From Pseudolysinimonas kribbensis (GTDB taxonomy: Bacteria > Actinomycetota > Actinomycetes > Actinomycetales > Microbacteriaceae), in the NCBI RefSeq assembly GCF_030161895.1, contig NZ_BSVB01000001.1:2294001-2358000 (forward strand): a DNA stretch of 64,000 nucleotides, given 5' to 3'. A program made the position numbers and the translations under genes. Within the stretch, counting starts at the first letter, position 1. Every line of letters starts with the position of its first letter. This document shows positions 26,378 through 36,232 of the stretch, piece by piece. The notes under the pieces were generated by a model. That model ran no database searches and had not been told where the DNA came from. It saw only the letters and a program-made list of their open reading frames with translations.

Positions 26378-27264
26378 CCCCCGCCATCCGGCTCGACGGG
26401 ATCGCGACGGCGTCGGCGATCAAGGAGGAGCTGAAGGTCCGGATCGCCGCCCTCCGCGAGCGGGGGATCGTGCCCGGTCTCGGCACCCTCCTCGTCGGCG
26501 ACGACCCCGGATCGCTCTCCTACGTCGGCGGCAAGCACCGCGACTCCGCCGAGGTGGGCATCGAGTCGATCCGCGTCGACCTCCCCGCCGACGCCACCGA
26601 GGCCCAGGTGCACGCCGAGATCGCCAAGCTCAACGCGGATCCGGCGGTCACCGGCTACCTCGTGCAGCTGCCGCTGCCGCGTGGCATGGACGAGCACGCC
26701 GCCCTCGTCGCGGTGGATCCCGCCAAGGACGTCGACGGGCTGCACCCGCTCAACCTGGGCGAGCTCGTGCTCGGCGTCGACGGCGAGCTGCGCACACCGC
26801 TGCCCTGCACGCCGAACGGCATCATCGAGCTGCTGCGCCGGCACGACGTGCCGATCGCCGGCCGGCATGCCGTCGTCATCGGCCGCGGCCTCACCGTCGG
26901 CCGGCCGATGGGTCTGCTCCTGACGCGCAAGGGCGTCGACGCCACCGTCACCCTCGCGCACTCGCGCACGGTCGACCTGGCCGCCGAGGTGCGCCGGGCC
27001 GACATCGTCGTGGCGGCTGTGGGCGTGCCGCACCTCGTGCAGCCCGACTGGGTCAAACCGGGCGCGGCCGTGCTCGACGTGGGCGTGACCCGCGTCGGCA
27101 CCACCGCGAGCGGCAAGGCGAAGCTGGCGGGCGACATCCATCCGGATGTCGCCGAGGTCGCAGGCTGGCTCTCGCCGAACCCCGGCGGCGTCGGGCCGAT
27201 GACGCGGGCCATGCTGCTGCAGAACGTCGTCCTGTCGGCCGAGCGCCGGCTCGCCGCCGCATGA
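26374..27264 (+). CDS. folD: Methylene-THF dehydrogenase / methenyl-THF cyclohydrolase
   Basis: 296 residues. Conserved [15 protein letters not shown] (catalytic Lys), [54 protein letters not shown] and [16 protein letters not shown]. Interconverts 5,10-methylene- and 10-formyl-THF with NADP. It starts at ATG 26374, coupled to glyA, so the riboswitch controls two consecutive one-carbon steps. A further ATGA overlap links it to the epimerase gene. Confidence 0.95.
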   Translation: MTPAIRLDGIATASAIKEELKVRIAALRERGIVPGLGTLLVGDDPGSLSYVGGKHRDSAEVGIESIRVDLPADATEAQVHAEIAKLNADPAVTGYLVQLPLPRGMDEHAALVAVDPAKDVDGLHPLNLGELVLGVDGELRTPLPCTPNGIIELLRRHDVPIAGRHAVVIGRGLTVGRPMGLLLTRKGVDATVTLAHSRTVDLAAEVRRADIVVAAVGVPHLVQPDWVKPGAAVLDVGVTRVGTTASGKAKLAGDIHPDVAEVAGWLSPNPGGVGPMTRAMLLQNVVLSAERRLAAA

Positions 27265-28168
27265 CCGCACCCGCGATCCCGCGGATCGCGCTCGAGCACG
27301 GCGCGGCGCGGGCGCAGGTGTCGCCGCTGGGCGCGGCGCTGTGCTCGCTGACGGTCGACGGTCGCGAGCTCACCGAGCCCGTGCCGGCCACCGCGATCGC
27401 TCCCCAGGGCAACGGCCTCGTGCTCGCGCCGTGGCCGAACCGGGTGCGCGACGGACGCTGGACGCACGACGGCGTGGTGCAGCAGCTCGCGATCACCGAG
27501 CCGGCATACGGGAACGCCTCGCACGGTCTGCTGCGCAACACCGCGTACCGCGTCGTGGAGCGCACGGCGTCGACCCTCGAGCTCGGCGCCCTCATCGTGC
27601 CCCAGCCGGGCTGGCCGTTCACGCTCGAGACGCGCGTGACGTACCGGCTCGACGACGACGGCGTCACGGTGACGCACCGGGCGGTCAACGGCTCCGATGC
27701 GTCGGCGCCGTGGGCGGTGGGGGCGCACCCTACCTCCGCAGCGGCGCGCACCCGGTCGAACAGCTCGAGCTCGCGGTGGCCGCCACGGCGTGGCTCGACA
27801 AGGACGAACGGCTGAATGCCCTCGGCATCCACCCGATCGACGCGGAGCACGACCTGCACCGGCCCACCGCGCTCGCCGGCATCGACGCCAACACCGCGTA
27901 CACCGGTCTCGCGAACGGCGACGCGACCGGTCCGATCGCCGAGCTGCGGGCTCCGGATGGCGGCCGCACCGTGCTCTGGGCCGATCCGGCGTTCGGATGG
28001 CTGCAGGTCTACACGCCCCGCGACCACCCGCGCCCGGACGGCACGGGACTCGCGGTCGCGCTGGAGCCGATGACGGCCCCGCCGGACGCCCTCAACTCAC
28101 GTCTCGGGCTCGCGCACCTCGCGCCGGGAGCCGAGTGGTCGGCGTCGTGGGGCATCCGCGCGGCGTGA
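27261..28168 (+). CDS. Aldose 1-epimerase family protein (frameshifted)
   Basis: About 302 residues. Galactose-mutarotase fold: [31 protein letters not shown] (catalytic His), the second His in [16 protein letters not shown] (restored by adding one C at 27727-27730), and [13 protein letters not shown] (catalytic Glu). It starts at ATG 27261, overlapping folD by ATGA. A second epimerase of the same subtype lies at 28971-29897. Confidence 0.87.
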
Positions 28169-28184
28169 GCGACGCGCGGTCCGA

Positions 28185-28919
28185 CTAACTGGTGCCGCCG
28201 AACTTGCAGGCCGCCCCGCCGTCGGTCTCGGGATGCGCGGCCCAGGTGCTCGCGAAGATGCTCGACGTCGCCGCATCGCCGAGCTGCAGGTGGCAGCGGG
28301 TGAACGAGACGCCGTCGGACGCCGCTGCGCCATCGGCGCCGACCGCGCTGAACCCGTAGCGGAACACCGCCCAGCCGCCGATCGCATCCGGCTTGCCGCC
28401 GGCCACCGGCGAGACGGCGTGCGCCGTGCCGGGGATGACGGCCAGCGCGGTCGCGCACAGCTGCTGATACGGCTCCTGGTCACCGTTCCAGATCGGGTAG
28501 CCGGCCATGTCGATCGCGATGCGGCCGTCATCGTCGCTCCACGTGTCGCCCGGCTTGAGCGTCGACGTGACGGTCGCCTCGAGGTACTGGATGGTCGGGA
28601 ACGCCTGGCGCCAGCCCTCGCACTGCTGGTCGAGCGTCGTCTCGTCGCCGCTCTGATGCTCGGTGCGCTCGACGGGTGCCTTCACGGTCTCGATGAACGT
28701 TGCGGCGCTCCCATCCGGGGCGGTCGCGACCGCCGTGATCTGGAACAGCACGTCGGACGGCAGCGGCGACTCGGTCGGGGTGGGCGTCGCGCTCGGCGTC
28801 GCGTGCCGGCTCTTCACCGGCTTCGCGCCGGAGGAGTGCGCGGGGTGCGCCGGCGCGCACGCCGTGAGGGCGAGCACGCCCGCGAACGCCGCGATGGCGA
28901 GCACGCCCGACCTGCGCAT
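28185..28919 (-). CDS. Secreted lipoprotein, function unknown
   Basis: 244 residues. The N-terminus MRRSGVLAIAAFAGVLALTAC ends in a lipobox (LTAC), followed by a Ser/Thr/Pro linker (TPSATPTPTESPLPS) and a globular domain with several Cys (DQQCEGWRQAF, QQLCATALAVIPG, FTRCHLQLGD, ACKFGG) that may form disulfides. I do not recognise the domain. It is the only minus-strand gene among its neighbours, lying between the two epimerase genes. Confidence 0.8.
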   Translation of the reverse strand: MRRSGVLAIAAFAGVLALTACAPAHPAHSSGAKPVKSRHATPSATPTPTESPLPSDVLFQITAVATAPDGSAATFIETVKAPVERTEHQSGDETTLDQQCEGWRQAFPTIQYLEATVTSTLKPGDTWSDDDGRIAIDMAGYPIWNGDQEPYQQLCATALAVIPGTAHAVSPVAGGKPDAIGGWAVFRYGFSAVGADGAAASDGVSFTRCHLQLGDAATSSIFASTWAAHPETDGGAACKFGGTS

Positions 28920-28958
28920 GGCGACGACGGTAGCAGGAGCACCCGACGGCGCGCCGCG

Positions 28959-28964
28959 TAGGAT
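28959..28964 (+). promoter_or_regulatory. -10 box TAGGAT, leaderless promoter
   Basis: TAGGAT lies 6 bases before the GTG at 28971, with no ribosome site. Confidence 0.55.
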
Positions 28965-28970
28965 CCGAAG

Positions 28971-29897
28971 GTGATTCAGCCCGTCGGTGAACCCCTGTTC
29001 CTGCGTCGCGGCGCCGCGGAGGCGCGCATCGGCACGGTCGCGGCCGCGCTGCGCTCCCTGACGGTCGGCGGAGCCGATCTCACGCAGCCGACCCCCGACG
29101 ACCGGCCTCCGGCGAGCAGCAACGGCATCGTGCTCTCGCCGTGGCCGAATCGGGTGCGCGATGCCCGCTGGACGTGGAACGGGCGCCCGCAGCAGCTCGA
29201 CATCACCGAGGTGGATCGCGGCAACGCCTTGCACGGGCTTCTCCAGTTCACGGAGTACGAGGTCCGCGATCGCGCCGACGATCAGGTGACGCTCGCCGCG
29301 ACGATCTATCCGCAGCACGGCTGGCCGTTCGTGCTCGAGACCTGGGTGCGCTACCGGCTGCTCGACGACGGTCTCGAGGTCACGCACGGCGCCGTCAACC
29401 ACTCCGCCGACCCCGCCCCCTATGCCACCGGCACCCACCCCTTCCTCCGCGTCGGGGACGCCCCGATCGCCGACCTGCGGATCACCGTTCCGGCCGCGCG
29501 GTATCTCGCGGTCGACGACCGGCTCAATCCGACCGGGCTGCCGCCGGTCGACGGCACCGCGTTCGATCTGCGCGGCGACCCCCGCGTCGGCGACCTCGCC
29601 CTCGACACGGCGTATGGCGAGCTGACCCTCACCGACGTCGACGGCGGCCGGGGCACGAGCGCGACGCTCGTGGCACCGGATGGCGCCCGCACGATCCTGC
29701 GCCAGGACGTCGCGTGGGGCTGGGCGCAGGTCTACACGACGCATCAGTACGCGAGCCCCGACGGGCCGATCGACGCCGTCGCGGTGGAGCCGATGACCGC
29801 CCCGCCGGACGCGCTCAACTCCGGCACCGACCTGGTCTGGATCGCCCCAGGCGAGACGTGGGAGGGCGGCTGGGAGCTGCGCCGCGCGGAGGCCTGA
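28971..29897 (+). CDS. Aldose 1-epimerase family protein (second copy)
   Basis: 308 residues, intact. It carries the same motifs as the upstream paralogue: [41 protein letters not shown] and [15 protein letters not shown]. It begins at GTG 28971 behind a leaderless-type promoter. The stop codon overlaps the next ATG (TGATG). Sugar substrate unknown; the close resemblance suggests an old local duplication. Confidence 0.9.
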   Translation: MIQPVGEPLFLRRGAAEARIGTVAAALRSLTVGGADLTQPTPDDRPPASSNGIVLSPWPNRVRDARWTWNGRPQQLDITEVDRGNALHGLLQFTEYEVRDRADDQVTLAATIYPQHGWPFVLETWVRYRLLDDGLEVTHGAVNHSADPAPYATGTHPFLRVGDAPIADLRITVPAARYLAVDDRLNPTGLPPVDGTAFDLRGDPRVGDLALDTAYGELTLTDVDGGRGTSATLVAPDGARTILRQDVAWGWAQVYTTHQYASPDGPIDAVAVEPMTAPPDALNSGTDLVWIAPGETWEGGWELRRAEA

Positions 29898-30963
29898 TGG
29901 CCGGGGATCGCGACCGCCGCATCCGGAGGTGGCGGCAGTACCTCGCCGACGAGCGGGCCGAGGCTCAGCTCTATCGTGAGCTCGCCGGCCGCAGCAGCGG
30001 CGAGGAGCGTGCGGTGCTGCAGGGACTCGCCGATGCCGAGGGGCGGCACGAGGCGCACTGGCTCGCGCTGCTCGGCGACCAGGCCGGGTCGCCGCGGCGC
30101 ACCGACCTCCGCACCCGGCTGCTGGTGTTCCTGGCCCGGCGGTTCGGCTCGCTGTTCGTGCTGGTGCTCGCCCAGCGCGCCGAGGGGCGCTCGCCGTACG
30201 GGCGTGACGAGGATGCCACCGAGACCATGGCCGCCGACGAGCGGATCCACGGCGAGGTGCTCCGCGGACTCGCGGCGCGCGGCCGCACCCAGCTCGCCGG
30301 CACCTTCCGCGCGGCGGTGTTCGGCGCCAACGACGGCCTGGTGAGCAACCTCGCCCTCGTGCTCGGCATCGGCGCGACCGGCGTCGACCGGATGACGGTG
30401 CTGTTCACCGGCGTCGCCGGGCTGCTCGCGGGCGCGTTGTCGATGGGTGCGGGGAGTACGTCTCGGTGCGGTCGCAGCGGGAGCTGCTCGAGGCATCCCG
30501 TCCCGATCCCGCGTCGCAGGCGGCGCTGCCCCACCTCGACGTCGACGCGAACGAACTCGCCCTCGTCTACCGCGCCCGCGGCATGAGCGAGGCGGAGGCG
30601 ACGGCGCACGCCGCGCAGGTGCTCTCGACGCTGCGCCTCGACGAGGACGACGCGGCCGCCGTCGGCGTCGACGAGAACGAGGCGGTCGGATCGCCGTGGC
30701 GTGCCGCCATCTCGAGCTTCCTGTTCTTCGGGTCGGGTGCGCTCATCCCCGTCCTGCCCTACCTGCTCGGCGCGAGCGACGTCGCCGCCGTCGTGATCGC
30801 CGCCGCCGCCGTCGGGGTCGCGCTTCTCGCGACCGGGGCCGTCGTCGGCATCCTGTCGGGCGCCTCGCCGCTCAAGCGCGCGCTGCGTCAGCTCGCGATC
30901 GGCTTCGGCGCCGCGCTCGTGACGTATCTGCTCGGGCTGCTGTTCGGCGCGGCGGGGATCTGA
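29897..30963 (+). CDS. MbfA-like fusion: ferritin-like domain plus VIT1/CCC1 iron/manganese exporter (frameshifted)
   Basis: N-terminal ferritin-like helices (residues about 1-140) carry the di-iron pattern: YLADERAEAQLYREL, DAEGRHEAHW and AADERIHGEVLRG. The C-terminal half is a VIT1 transporter (FGANDGLVSNLALVLGIGATG, GALSMGAGEYVSVRSQ after adding one G at 30451-30454, then SSFLFFGSGALIPVLPYLL). About 355 residues. The fusion is known as MbfA, which exports iron under iron or peroxide stress. Overlaps the epimerase stop by TGATG. Confidence 0.88.
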
Positions 30964-30973
30964 CGGGTGCTCG

Positions 30974-31038
30974 CCCGCGAGTGACCAGTTTTTGCGGCTT
31001 GCCACGCGCGGACGCGGTCAAAATCGGTCATTCGCGAG
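30974..31038. repeat. R3 interspersed inverted repeat, copy a
   Basis: Left arm CCCGCGAGTGACCAGTTTTT (30974-30993) and right arm TCAAAATCGGTCATTCGCGAG (31018-31038) are imperfect complements. The same element recurs at 53563-53629. It lies between the MbfA stop and the tRNA-Lys 3' end. Confidence 0.75.
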
Positions 31039-31049
31039 CAAGCAGAGGG

Positions 31050-31122
31050 TGGGCCCGGTGGGGCTCGAACCCACGACCCGCGGATTAAAAGTCCGATGCT
31101 CTACCAACTGAGCTACAGGCCC
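31050..31122 (-). tRNA. tRNA-Lys (anticodon TTT)
   Basis: Reads GGGCCTG for the acceptor stem, TAGCTCAGTTGGTAGAGC for the D arm, ACTTTTAAT for the anticodon loop and GGGTTCGAGCCCC for the T arm, closing CGGGCCC with an A discriminator. The CCA end is not encoded. 73 nt. Confidence 0.97.
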
Positions 31123-31158
31123 GTCAGCCCCCAGCGTACCGGCGCGTACCGTGGAGGG

Positions 31159-31787
31159 ATGGCCGCCGACTTCCACAAGCCCGCCCACTTCGGCGGCGGG
31201 GAGTTCGAGGCGTTCGCCGGTGGGGAGGATCCCGCGGCGATCATGCGTGCGGCGCACGAGAGCGCCCGGGCCCTGCTCGCGCGCGCCCGTCGCAGCGAGG
31301 ATCCGGAGGTCGTGGAGCGTCTCGTCAGTTACACCGACGAGCACGGCATCGACGCGCTCGCGGAACTGTGGGCGCGGTCGGCGCCGACGAGCCTGCCCGG
31401 CGCGCTGTGGCGGATCTACCTCGTGCGGGCCATGATCCATCACGACCCGGCGACCGCGGCGATCCTGTTCCAGCGCGGGGTCGAGGTGCTGCGCACGATC
31501 GACCCGGTCGTCGCGGGGGCGCCGACCCCCGCCGGGCCGAGCGAGATCGACGAGCTGGCGGATCGCATCCTGCGCGGGCTGTTCGAGGGGACTTCGCGAT
31601 CGCCCTCGATCGGGCGGCGGCGTTCTGCCGGGTCGCCGCGGCCGGGGCGTCGAGCATCGCCGACGACCAGGAGGCGACCGATCCGGAGCGCGCCCGCGAG
31701 CTGACGACGCGTGCCCTGCGGCTCACCACGACGGGCGAGGAGCTCAGCGCCTGCGCCCGCCTCGCGCGCGACGACTCCCTCGAGTAG
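31159..31787 (+). CDS. Conserved actinobacterial protein of unknown function (frameshifted)
   Basis: About 209 residues: FHKPAHFGGGEFEAF, DPEVVERLVSYTDEHGIDALAELWAR, SLPGALWRIYLVRAMI, RTIDPVVAGAPTPAGP and FAIALDRAAAFCRVAA. This is a helical family that databases often mislabel as RNA polymerase beta subunit; it has no resemblance to RpoB. One lost G in G4 31587-31590 splits it. Located beside tRNA-Lys and facing the pst operon. Function not known. Confidence 0.75.
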
Positions 31788-31835
31788 TTCGCGCGCAGCG
31801 GAGCGACGCCCACGCGGCGCAACGTGTTCTAGGGT

Positions 31836-31917
31836 GGAACGCGCTGGGCCGCGGTAACCCCGGGCTCCAATTTCCGCCGCTTCGAGCGGCCTTGCGCCGA
31901 GAGGCGTTCCGCGGCCC
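31836..31917. ncRNA. Intergenic structured element with H-type pseudoknot potential
   Basis: Four segments occur in the order 1-2-1'-2': GGAACGC (31836-31842), GGGCCGC (31846-31852), GCGTTCC (31904-31910) and GCGGCCC (31911-31917). Each 7-base pair is perfect and the 3' halves abut, as in a coaxially stacked pseudoknot. The loop contains a hairpin GCCGC-TTCGA-GCGGC (31876-31890). It lies between two convergent genes, so the transcribed strand is unclear. It could be a small RNA or an unusual terminator. It matches no RNA family that I recognise. Confidence 0.45.
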
Positions 31918-31948
31918 GGCACCATCCATCCTCTGAGCGAGGCGCGCG

Positions 31949-32734
31949 CTACCCGAACTTGCCCGAGACGTAGTCCTCGGTCGCCTGCACGTTCGGGTTG
32001 GTGAAGATCGTCGACGTCGTGTCGTACTCGATGAGCTTGCCCGGTTTGCCGGTGCCCGCGATGTTGAAGAACGCCGTCTTGTCGCTCACCCGGGTCGCCT
32101 GCTGCATGTTGTGGGTCACGATCACGATCGTGTACTCCTGCTTGAGCTCCTCGATGAGGTCCTCGATCGCCAGCGTCGAGATCGGGTCGAGGGCCGAGCA
32201 CGGCTCGTCCATGAGGAGCACGTCGGGCGACACGGCGATCGCGCGCGCGATGCAGAGCCGCTGCTGCTGACCGCCCGAGAGGCTCGAGCCGGGCAGGTGC
32301 AGGCGGTCCTTCACCTCGTTCCAGAGATTGGCGCCCTGCAGCGAGGTCTCGACCAGGTCGTCGGCGTCGCTCTTCGGCATCCGGCGATTGTTCAAGCGCA
32401 CGCCGGCGAGCACGTTGTCGGCGATCGACATCGTCGGGAACGGGTTCGGCCGCTGGAACACCATGCCGACCTGGCGTCGCACGAGCACCGGGTCGACCCC
32501 CGGGCCGTAGAGGTCGTTGCCGTCGATGAGCACCTCGCCCCGCACGTGCGCGCCGGGGATCACCTCGTGCATGCGGTTGAGCGTGCGCAGGAACGTCGAC
32601 TTGCCGCACCCGGACGGACCGATGAAGGCCGTCACGGTGCGCGGCTCGATCGTCATGGAGACGCCCTCCACGGCGAGGAAGTCGCCGTAGTAGACGTTCA
32701 GGTCGTTGACCTCGATGCGCTTGGACACTGGCAT
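31949..32734 (-). CDS. pstB: Phosphate ABC transporter ATP-binding protein
   Basis: 261 residues, intact. Walker [13 protein letters not shown], PstB-specific [19 protein letters not shown], signature [14 protein letters not shown], Walker [15 protein letters not shown], and the switch His in [10 protein letters not shown]. Starts at ATG 32734. Last gene of the pstSCAB operon; it energises high-affinity phosphate uptake. Confidence 0.96.
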   Translation of the reverse strand: MPVSKRIEVNDLNVYYGDFLAVEGVSMTIEPRTVTAFIGPSGCGKSTFLRTLNRMHEVIPGAHVRGEVLIDGNDLYGPGVDPVLVRRQVGMVFQRPNPFPTMSIADNVLAGVRLNNRRMPKSDADDLVETSLQGANLWNEVKDRLHLPGSSLSGGQQQRLCIARAIAVSPDVLLMDEPCSALDPISTLAIEDLIEELKQEYTIVIVTHNMQQATRVSDKTAFFNIAGTGKPGKLIEYDTTSTIFTNPNVQATEDYVSGKFG

Positions 32735-32751
32735 TCCGTCTTTCGTGGGGG

Positions 32752-33858
32752 TTACCGCAGGCCCCGGGGCGCGAAGAAGCGCGCGACCAGGCGAGCGATG
32801 AGATTGAGGATGACGACGAGGATCACGAGGAGCACCGCGGCGCCCCAGGCCGACTGGAACGACTGCGCCACATCCTGACCCGGGAACTTGAACGCCGCGT
32901 AGATCTGCACCGCGAGCGTGTTCATCGGATCGTGGAACGGATCGGCGTTGAAGTTGTTCGAGAAGCTCGCGGCGATGAAGATCGGGGCCGTCTCGCCGAT
33001 GACGCGGGCGATGGCCAGCATGACGCCCGTGACGAGGCCGGCGACCGCGGTCCGCAGCACGACCTTCGTGATCGTCGAGAACCGTGAGACCCCGAGCGCG
33101 TAGGAGGCCTCGCGCAGCTCCTGCGGCACGAGTTTCAGCATCTCCTCGCTCGAGCGCACGACGATCGGGATCATCAGCACTGACAGGGCGACCGATGCCG
33201 AGAAGCCGCTGAATGCCTTCGGTCCCACGAGGATGCTGAACAGCGAGAACGCGAACAGACCGGCGACGATCGACGGGATACCGGTCATGACGTCGACGAG
33301 GAAGGTGACCGTGCGCGCCATCCAGTTGCCGGGGCGGGCGTACTCGACGAGGTAGACGGCGGTCAGGATGCCGATCGGGATCGAGATGACGGCGGCGATG
33401 CCCGTGATGATGAGCGTGCCGACGATCGACTGCAGCGCGCCGTACCGCACGGTCACCTTGAGGGTGCTCGGGTCGAACGTCGCGCCGCTCGAGGTCGAGA
33501 TGAAGTCCCAGTCCAGCGCCGGGATGCCGCGCGACACGACCTCCCAGAGCGTTGAGACGAGCGGGATCACGGCCAGCAGGAACGCGACGATGACGAGGCC
33601 GCGGACGACGCGGTCGGTCGCCCTGCGGCGGTTCTCGACGATCGACGAGAAGGCGCCGAGCGACACCAGATACAGGATCGCCGACGCCACGAGCCAGCCG
33701 ACGACGTTGAAGCCCATGATCGCGAGGAGGCCGGCGGCGACGAAGAGCGACCCCGCCAGCGCGTACAGCTCGAAGAACCGCGGGAGCTGTCCCGAGGTCA
33801 GGCTGTTCGCCTGCGGCCGGCGCGCCGCGCCGCGCTTGCCGATCGTGCCGGTGCTCAC
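32752..33858 (-). CDS. pstA: Phosphate ABC transporter permease PstA
   Basis: 368 residues. It is longer than a typical PstA because of an extra N-terminal cytoplasmic segment and two additional helices ([33 protein letters not shown]). The permease core has [35 protein letters not shown] and the EAA loop [20 protein letters not shown] start at 33858 overlaps the pstC stop (GTGA). Confidence 0.94.
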   Translation of the reverse strand: MSTGTIGKRGAARRPQANSLTSGQLPRFFELYALAGSLFVAAGLLAIMGFNVVGWLVASAILYLVSLGAFSSIVENRRRATDRVVRGLVIVAFLLAVIPLVSTLWEVVSRGIPALDWDFISTSSGATFDPSTLKVTVRYGALQSIVGTLIITGIAAVISIPIGILTAVYLVEYARPGNWMARTVTFLVDVMTGIPSIVAGLFAFSLFSILVGPKAFSGFSASVALSVLMIPIVVRSSEEMLKLVPQELREASYALGVSRFSTITKVVLRTAVAGLVTGVMLAIARVIGETAPIFIAASFSNNFNADPFHDPMNTLAVQIYAAFKFPGQDVAQSFQSAWGAAVLLVILVVILNLIARLVARFFAPRGLR

Positions 33859-34894
33859 GCGTCGTCACCTCCCGCGGCGCGGCGCGTCGCCCGGCGGAGG
33901 CGCCGCGTCGACGTCCGGCCGGTGCGCGTGATGATGCCGCGCGCCAGGAAGTTCACGGCGAGCGAGATCACGAACAGCATGAGCCCCGTGCCGATGAGCG
34001 CCTGGCGCTGCGGGTCGTTGGACTCGGGGAAGTTGAGGGCGAGGTTCGCGGCGATCGTCTGCGAATTGCGGGTGTCGGTGGCGATCGCGAGCGAGAAGAT
34101 CAGCGACGGCGAGATGATCAGCGCCAGCGCCATGGTCTCCCCGAGCGCCCGGCCGAGCCCGAGCAGGACGGCGCTGACCACCCCGACCGCGCGTACGGGA
34201 ACACCGCGTAGCGGATCATCTCCCACCGGGTGGCGCCGAGCGCGAGCGCGGCCTCCTCGTGCAGCCGCGGGGTCTGCAGGAAGATCTCGCGCGAGATCGA
34301 GGTGACGATCGGCAGGATCATGACGGCCAGCACGATGCCGCCGGCGAGCATCGTCGAGCCGGTGCCGGACTGCGGACCCTCGAACAGCGGGATCCAGCCG
34401 AGGTGCTGCACGAGCCACTGCTCGGCGGGCAGCAGGAAGGGGCGGATCACGAAGATGCCCCACAGGCCGAAGACCACGGAGGGCACCGCGGCGAGCAGGT
34501 CGACGAGATAGCCCAGGATGCCGGCGAGCCGGCGCGGTGCGTAGTGCGAGATGAAGAGCGCGATCCCGATCGCGATGGGCGCGCCGATCACCAGGGCGAT
34601 GGCCGACGACCACAGGGTGCCCCAGATGAGCGGGAGCACGTACGACCAGAAGTCGGCGTGCCCGGCCGTCGTGCCGTGCGACAGGTTCGGGTCGGTGGTC
34701 CAGTTCGCCGCGATCGCGGGCGCCGCCCGGATGATCAGGAACAGCGCGACCGCCGCGAGGATCACCATGATCAGCGCGGCGGATCCGGTGCTCAGGCCGA
34801 GGAAGACACGGTCGGCCGGACGGCCTCCCGCCTTCCCCGTGGTCGCGTCGGCCGGCCGGCCGGTGCCCGGACGAGAGATGGTCTCGTTGCTCAC
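33855..34894 (-). CDS. pstC: Phosphate ABC transporter permease PstC (frameshifted)
   Basis: About 346 residues from GTG 34894. Helices and motifs: [50 protein letters not shown] and the EAA loop [15 protein letters not shown]. The frame breaks at FPYAR and resumes [21 protein letters not shown]; one missing C near 34187-34188 restores it. Coupled to pstA. Confidence 0.93.
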
Positions 34895-34958
34895 GGGGCT
34901 CTCTCTCGTCCGGGGATGGCGGCCGTCGGCGCGACCGATGGGGGAAGGGTAGTGCGGA

Positions 34959-36098
34959 CTACTTGATGGTCGCGATCGTCTTCTGCGCCTGCTTCAGCAC
35001 GCTGTTGGGCAGGGGCGCGGCGCCCGCGTTCTTGGCGCCCACCTGCTGCCCCAGCGTGCTCAGCACGAAGCCGAGGTACGCCCGGGTGAGCTCGCCCTGG
35101 GTCGCCTCCTTGTGCGCCGTGCAGGTGATGACGTACGACAGCAGCGGGATCGGGTAGGCCGACGCGTCGGTGATCTTCGAGTAGTCGATCACCTCGGACA
35201 TGTCGCCCGTGCCCTGCGAGTGCACCGTGGCTCCCGCCTCGAACGCCGCCGTGGCGCCCGCGGCGGTGTAGCCCACGAAGTCCGTGCCCGTGCCGACCTG
35301 GATCCTGGCAGCCGTCGCGCCGTTGATCGAGCTCTGGTCGGCGTAGCCGATCGTGCCCTCGCCCGCCGCGACCGCGGTCACCACGCCCGAACCGCCCTGC
35401 TGGCCGCTCGTGCCGGGCACCGGCCACGCCGTGCCCGGGGCCTGCGTGAAGATGCTCGGCTGGGTGTCGTGCAGGTAGGTCGTGAAGTTCGCGGTGGTGC
35501 CCGAACCGTCGGAGCGGGTCACCACGGTGATCGGACCCGCGGGCAGTGCGGCGCCGGGGTTGTCCGCCGCGATGGCCGGGTCACCCCAGGACGTGATCTG
35601 CCGGGTGAAGATCTTCGCCACCGTGGCGGAGCGCAGCTGCAGCTTCACCCCGGGCAGGTTGTAGATGACGGCGACGCCCGAGAGGTACGCGGGCAGATCG
35701 ACCGGGTCGCCGCCCGCGCACAGGGTCTTCGCCTGCGCGAACTGCGTCGGGTTCAGCGCCGCGTCCGATCCGGCGAAGTCGTACGAGCCGTTCAGCCAGT
35801 TGGTCACGCCGCCGCCGGAGCCCTGCGACTTGTCGTAGTTCACGGTGATCCCCGAAGCCTGGGCCTGGAACGCGGCGGCCCACGCGGTCTGCGCGTTGGC
35901 CTGGGCGCTCGAGCCGCCCGCGGTGATCGTGCCGCCCAGGCTCGAGTCGATCTTCGGACCGACGACCGCGGAGCTGTTCACCGCGGTGTCGGGGCCGGAG
36001 GTCGAGCCGCTGTTGCCGCCGCCGGTGGAGCAGGCGGCGAGCACGAGGGCGGAGGCCCCGGCGATCGCCGCGATCGCGCTGACGCGCTTGATGTTCAC
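34959..36098 (-). CDS. pstS: Phosphate-binding lipoprotein PstS
   Basis: 379 residues from GTG 36098, behind AAGGGA. Lipobox ALVLAACS near residue 22. Phosphate-binding loops: ITAGGSSAQANAQTAW, YDKSQGSGGGVTNWLNG, YDFAGSDAALNP and VVTRSDGSGTTANFTTYL. Extracytoplasmic receptor for the PstCAB transporter. A PHO box lies 92 bases upstream, so it should be induced by phosphate limitation through the RegX3-type regulator encoded at 45.9 kb. Confidence 0.95.
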   Translation of the reverse strand: MNIKRVSAIAAIAGASALVLAACSTGGGNSGSTSGPDTAVNSSAVVGPKIDSSLGGTITAGGSSAQANAQTAWAAAFQAQASGITVNYDKSQGSGGGVTNWLNGSYDFAGSDAALNPTQFAQAKTLCAGGDPVDLPAYLSGVAVIYNLPGVKLQLRSATVAKIFTRQITSWGDPAIAADNPGAALPAGPITVVTRSDGSGTTANFTTYLHDTQPSIFTQAPGTAWPVPGTSGQQGGSGVVTAVAAGEGTIGYADQSSINGATAARIQVGTGTDFVGYTAAGATAAFEAGATVHSQGTGDMSEVIDYSKITDASAYPIPLLSYVITCTAHKEATQGELTRAYLGFVLSTLGQQVGAKNAGAAPLPNSVLKQAQKTIATIK

Positions 36099-36189
36099 GG
36101 AGTTCCCTTCGGAATGTGGATTCGGGACGGACCCGTTGCGGGATCCGCTCCGACGCTAGGAACGGCGCGTGACCACCCTCGGCCGTGCC

Positions 36190-36207
36190 GGTGAACGCGA
36201 GGTGAAC
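36190..36207 (-). promoter_or_regulatory. PHO box upstream of pstS
   Basis: On the minus strand it reads GTTCACC-TCGC-GTTCACC: two perfect 7-base direct repeats 11 bases apart, the actinobacterial PhoP/RegX3 binding pattern. Confidence 0.88.
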
Positions 36208-36232
36208 GAGGCCGGAACTCCGCGCCCGTGCC

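Noticed and set aside
31159..31787. RNA polymerase beta subunit
   Set aside because: Homologues often carry this label in databases, but the protein is about 209 residues and shares no RpoB motif.
31836..31917. HDV-like ribozyme
   Set aside because: The interleaved stems recall its order, but there is no P4 stem or catalytic-cytosine linker between the two 3' strands.
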